DNA of 64,000 nt from the NCBI GenBank assembly GCA_020226215.1, contig CM035230.1, positions 395,501-459,500 of the forward strand, written 5' to 3'. The translations under genes were made by a program, and so were the position numbers. This DNA comes from Sindora glabra (taxonomy: Eukaryota; Streptophyta; Magnoliopsida; Fabales; Fabaceae). The notes beneath the pieces are model-generated. The model had not been told where the DNA came from, made no database searches, and was given only the letters and a program-made list of their open reading frames with translations. The first letter of the stretch is position 1. Every line of letters begins with the position of its first letter. This document shows, piece by piece, positions 61,242 to 64,000 of the stretch.

Positions 61242-64000
61242 GTCATGACCTAATTTTTAGGTTATCATGATTGATATAAAGATATTAACTAGATATCTTT
61301 ACAAGCTTTTAAAAAAAAACTTTATTATTTTTTAAAAATGTGCAATATGCAAAAATTCCAAGTTCAAAAATTCACTAATTTGTTTTTAAAAACACGTCTT
61401 ATCAAATCAAAAAATAGCTTTCCTTAAACTAATGAAGTTTAACCTTTTATATTTTTGAAAATGGATTATAACTTAAACCAATAGAACTTTATCTTTGTGT
61501 AAATAATATTTTTAATAGATAGAAAAAATTTTACTCAAAAAATGGTCAACATGAAATCTTAAAAGAAGAAATTCAAAAAATCCTTTTAAGTGGAAAGTAA
61601 TATTTTCACTAGTAGCGCCTAAATAATCTTTTACAAAAATACTTTTGATAAAACATACCCAAATAGTTCTCAGAAATATAAAAGACCTTTTTCCTTAAAG
61701 GAAGACTCTAAAAATAGATTCATAAAACTATTTGAATATCTTTTTCTTGAAATATCCCAAGAAAGATATTTAGAAAGAAAATAGTTGAAGAACTTTTTTG
61801 ATTCTTCAAAAAGAATGGATTTTTCTTTTTAAAAATAGAAGTTCAAACTATAAAATAAATACAATAGAATAGGACCAAGTTAGATAAACTCAAAAATCAA
61901 GAGATCCTATTCTATTTATACTTTAGATATAACATATTTTGGAAATCAGATTTCTTCCTTTGAAATCAAGTAAGTGCTTTACAATAAAAAATAATTCTTT
62001 ATTTTTTTATTGAATTTTTCAAAATTCAAGAGTATATAAAGATATTTTCTATAATCTAAATGCCTTATATGAAAATACCTTGGGTGTTGAAAAAATGTTT
62101 TCCTTTGAAACCGTGTGGACCATACTACTATATGCCATAAAAATCATTTCATAAAGCCATTAGTTACTTAAAATAAGAAATATGTACCATCGAAATTGTG
62201 CACTCACTTAAATATATATGCACACACATATGCATATTAATTATTCAAAAATTTAACTAGACCATTAAATATTCCTATTGTCAGAGTTCTAAAATAATTT
62301 TTCAAAACATGAAGAGGATCAAAATATAAATTTAAAAGTGGATAATGTTGACAATTATTTGCTAAACTAGTTATTAATTGTGCCATTCAAAACTTAAATG
62401 GTTAGGTCCTTTGGTCCTCTGGTGATACCAACCATAGCTAGTGTGATATAAATGCCATCAAACATTAGTGATTTTGGTAGGGTTTATATCTGAAAAGTAT
62501 AACCACAAATATAATAAATAATTTAATTACTCAGTGAGATAGTTATCATCTCAATTTTTTAATAAGTTTTAGTTAAGAAAATCATATGCATACAAAACAT
62601 ATATCAAAACATTTCTCACCAAAAAAATTCTTCCATCTAATTCACATTTATCAAATTTGTTTGCTGCATTTATAACAATTTAGATATATGTTAAGCACAT
62701 ATTTCATTCACATGCACAATATAATCAAGCATTCAGAATGGCAATAAGGCATAAAGAGCCACTACCTTATTACTTCGAACCAAATTTTCTACATGTTTCC
62801 TAACCTTATTTTGAGCTTTTCACTTTCCATTCATCCTTCCATGTAACTAGGAAATCATAGGTGTTGGGACAAATCTACATGCTCTCTATAAAGATCTCAT
62901 AACATATAATCATATAATCATATCATATCACCATATAGGTATTTGAGCCATAAAATTACATAAGCATTCAAGCCATAATTGAATCACTTTAACATAGTGG
63001 GGATTATTTCTCGTAATTTATTAACTTATTAACTAACAAGGATAACACATGATAACCTATTGTAGGTTTTGTAGTCATCAACTTAATCAATTAATCAAAG
63101 ATAACTTGTAAGGAAATTCATAACACTACTATTGGATTCATATATATTGAAGACAATCTCCTAAGCTTCCTCACATTATTTTAGTAATTACAGGTCTACA
63201 GTTTTCCAACACTTTAATTAGTGAAGACAAACTTATGCAACTTTCAGATGCTTATTATCATATTCACAAATCATCAAGGTAAGGTTAAAATACTATCATT
63301 TGCCATAAACATCATTTCAATAATATAAACACATGATTAGAGGTATTAAAATGGGTTAATTTTAAGGGTTTGACTTAAGATTGATATAATTTTGCCTAAC
63401 CTAGGATTAAGATTGATATGGAAAATGATAACAATGGCCCAGCCTGATAAATGACTAAGACTAATTTGTTCAACTTGTTAAAAAACTAGAACTAAAAAAT
63501 GTCAGTCCATTAGGTTATTAGGTTAACCCATTAGCTTAATAATAGTAGTAAGTAATAAATAATTAATTTATTATTATATATTTAATTTATATATATATAT
63601 ATATTAAAATGATAATTTTGATATATTAAAATTATATTTTAATATATATAATATTAAAATTATATATATAAGCAATGTTAAATAATTTTTAATATTAAAA
63701 TTGATAAATTTATATATTTAATATTATCAATATATTATATAAGTTTATCAAAATAAATAGTTATATTAAATTTAAATTAGTATTTTATATTAAAATTTTA
63801 AATTATTTAAAAATTTTATTAATTTTAAATATATTATATACATATATATAGTAGAATATATTATTATTTATTTATTATCATATATAAATATTACAATTAT
63901 TTATTTATATGTTTAATAATATATATTTATTTTCATATATAATATATATAACTTATTAACATAAATATGTCATAATCAAAATCTCAAATACCACCAACTA
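61242..64000 (-). mobile_element. Gypsy LTR-like sequence, runs off the window
   Basis: TGTCATGACC at about 61251 is the same 10-mer found at 241, the end of the minus-strand LTR there. The remainder lacks coding and has LTR-like phrases such as ACTCAGTGAGATAGTTATCA near 62530. The last 450 bases are almost pure AT with (AT)n runs. Call and orientation are tentative. Confidence 0.35.

Noticed and set aside
1..64000. tRNA, rRNA or organelle-derived segments
   Set aside because: I saw no cloverleaf-like conserved tRNA boxes outside the retroelement primer sites, and no GC-rich rRNA or chloroplast gene sequence. A tRNAscan or organelle search could still find short pieces.

Overview
This looks like nuclear DNA of a flowering plant, probably a eudicot. 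It is very AT-rich, depleted in CG dinucleotides, and made mostly of decayed LTR retrotransposons of plant Ty1/copia and Ty3/gypsy type. The single intact gene belongs to a plant-specific nuclear family with small introns and GT-AG junctions. I cannot name the species. I recognised no rRNA, tRNA, CRISPR or bacterial-type features.

Layout, left to right. 0.24-5.5 kb: a minus-strand gypsy element (LTR plus pol remnants). 7.3-7.8 kb: a minus-strand LINE-type RNase H fragment. 8.9-11.3 kb: a copia remnant split by a hAT-like insertion that itself holds a 182-bp MULE-type MITE, so three layers, each with readable target-site duplications. 12.5-17.4 kb: old LTR-like sequence. 17.36-20.53 kb: an internally deleted gypsy element. 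20.9-21.1 kb: a possible minus-strand coding scrap. 22.0-23.9 kb: two copies of an AT-rich MITE family that recurs at 42.7-43.4 and 45.9-46.5 kb. 24.160-29.907 kb: a complete but dead copia element with both LTRs, PBS, polypurine tract and a one-mismatch target duplication; it splits a 98-codon minus-strand reading frame. 30.3-32.4 kb: another copia remnant. 33.8-35.9 kb: a tandem array with two unit lengths, about 97 and about 127 bp. 36.5-37.1 kb: a GC-richer leader-like island with a 60-bp duplication. 37.8-41.6 kb: the gene. 43.941-59.868 kb: a 16-kb gypsy element carrying a nested copia element and a MITE. 61 kb to the end: a fold-back MITE and a further LTR-like stretch.

The gene (minus strand, four exons, 731 codons in the best model) is a relative of plant PWWP-domain chromatin proteins. 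It keeps the family's middle region, a C-terminal RRM-like region and the terminal helix, but I find no PWWP domain. All three splice junctions preserve frame. It also carries a short repeat expansion near its C-terminus.

The most interesting points are the PWWP-less family member, the unidentified frame broken by the copia insertion at 24-30 kb, the two-length tandem array, the shared MITE family, and the nested insertions that give a relative time order. Apart from the PWWP-family gene, nothing else here looks like a working gene.
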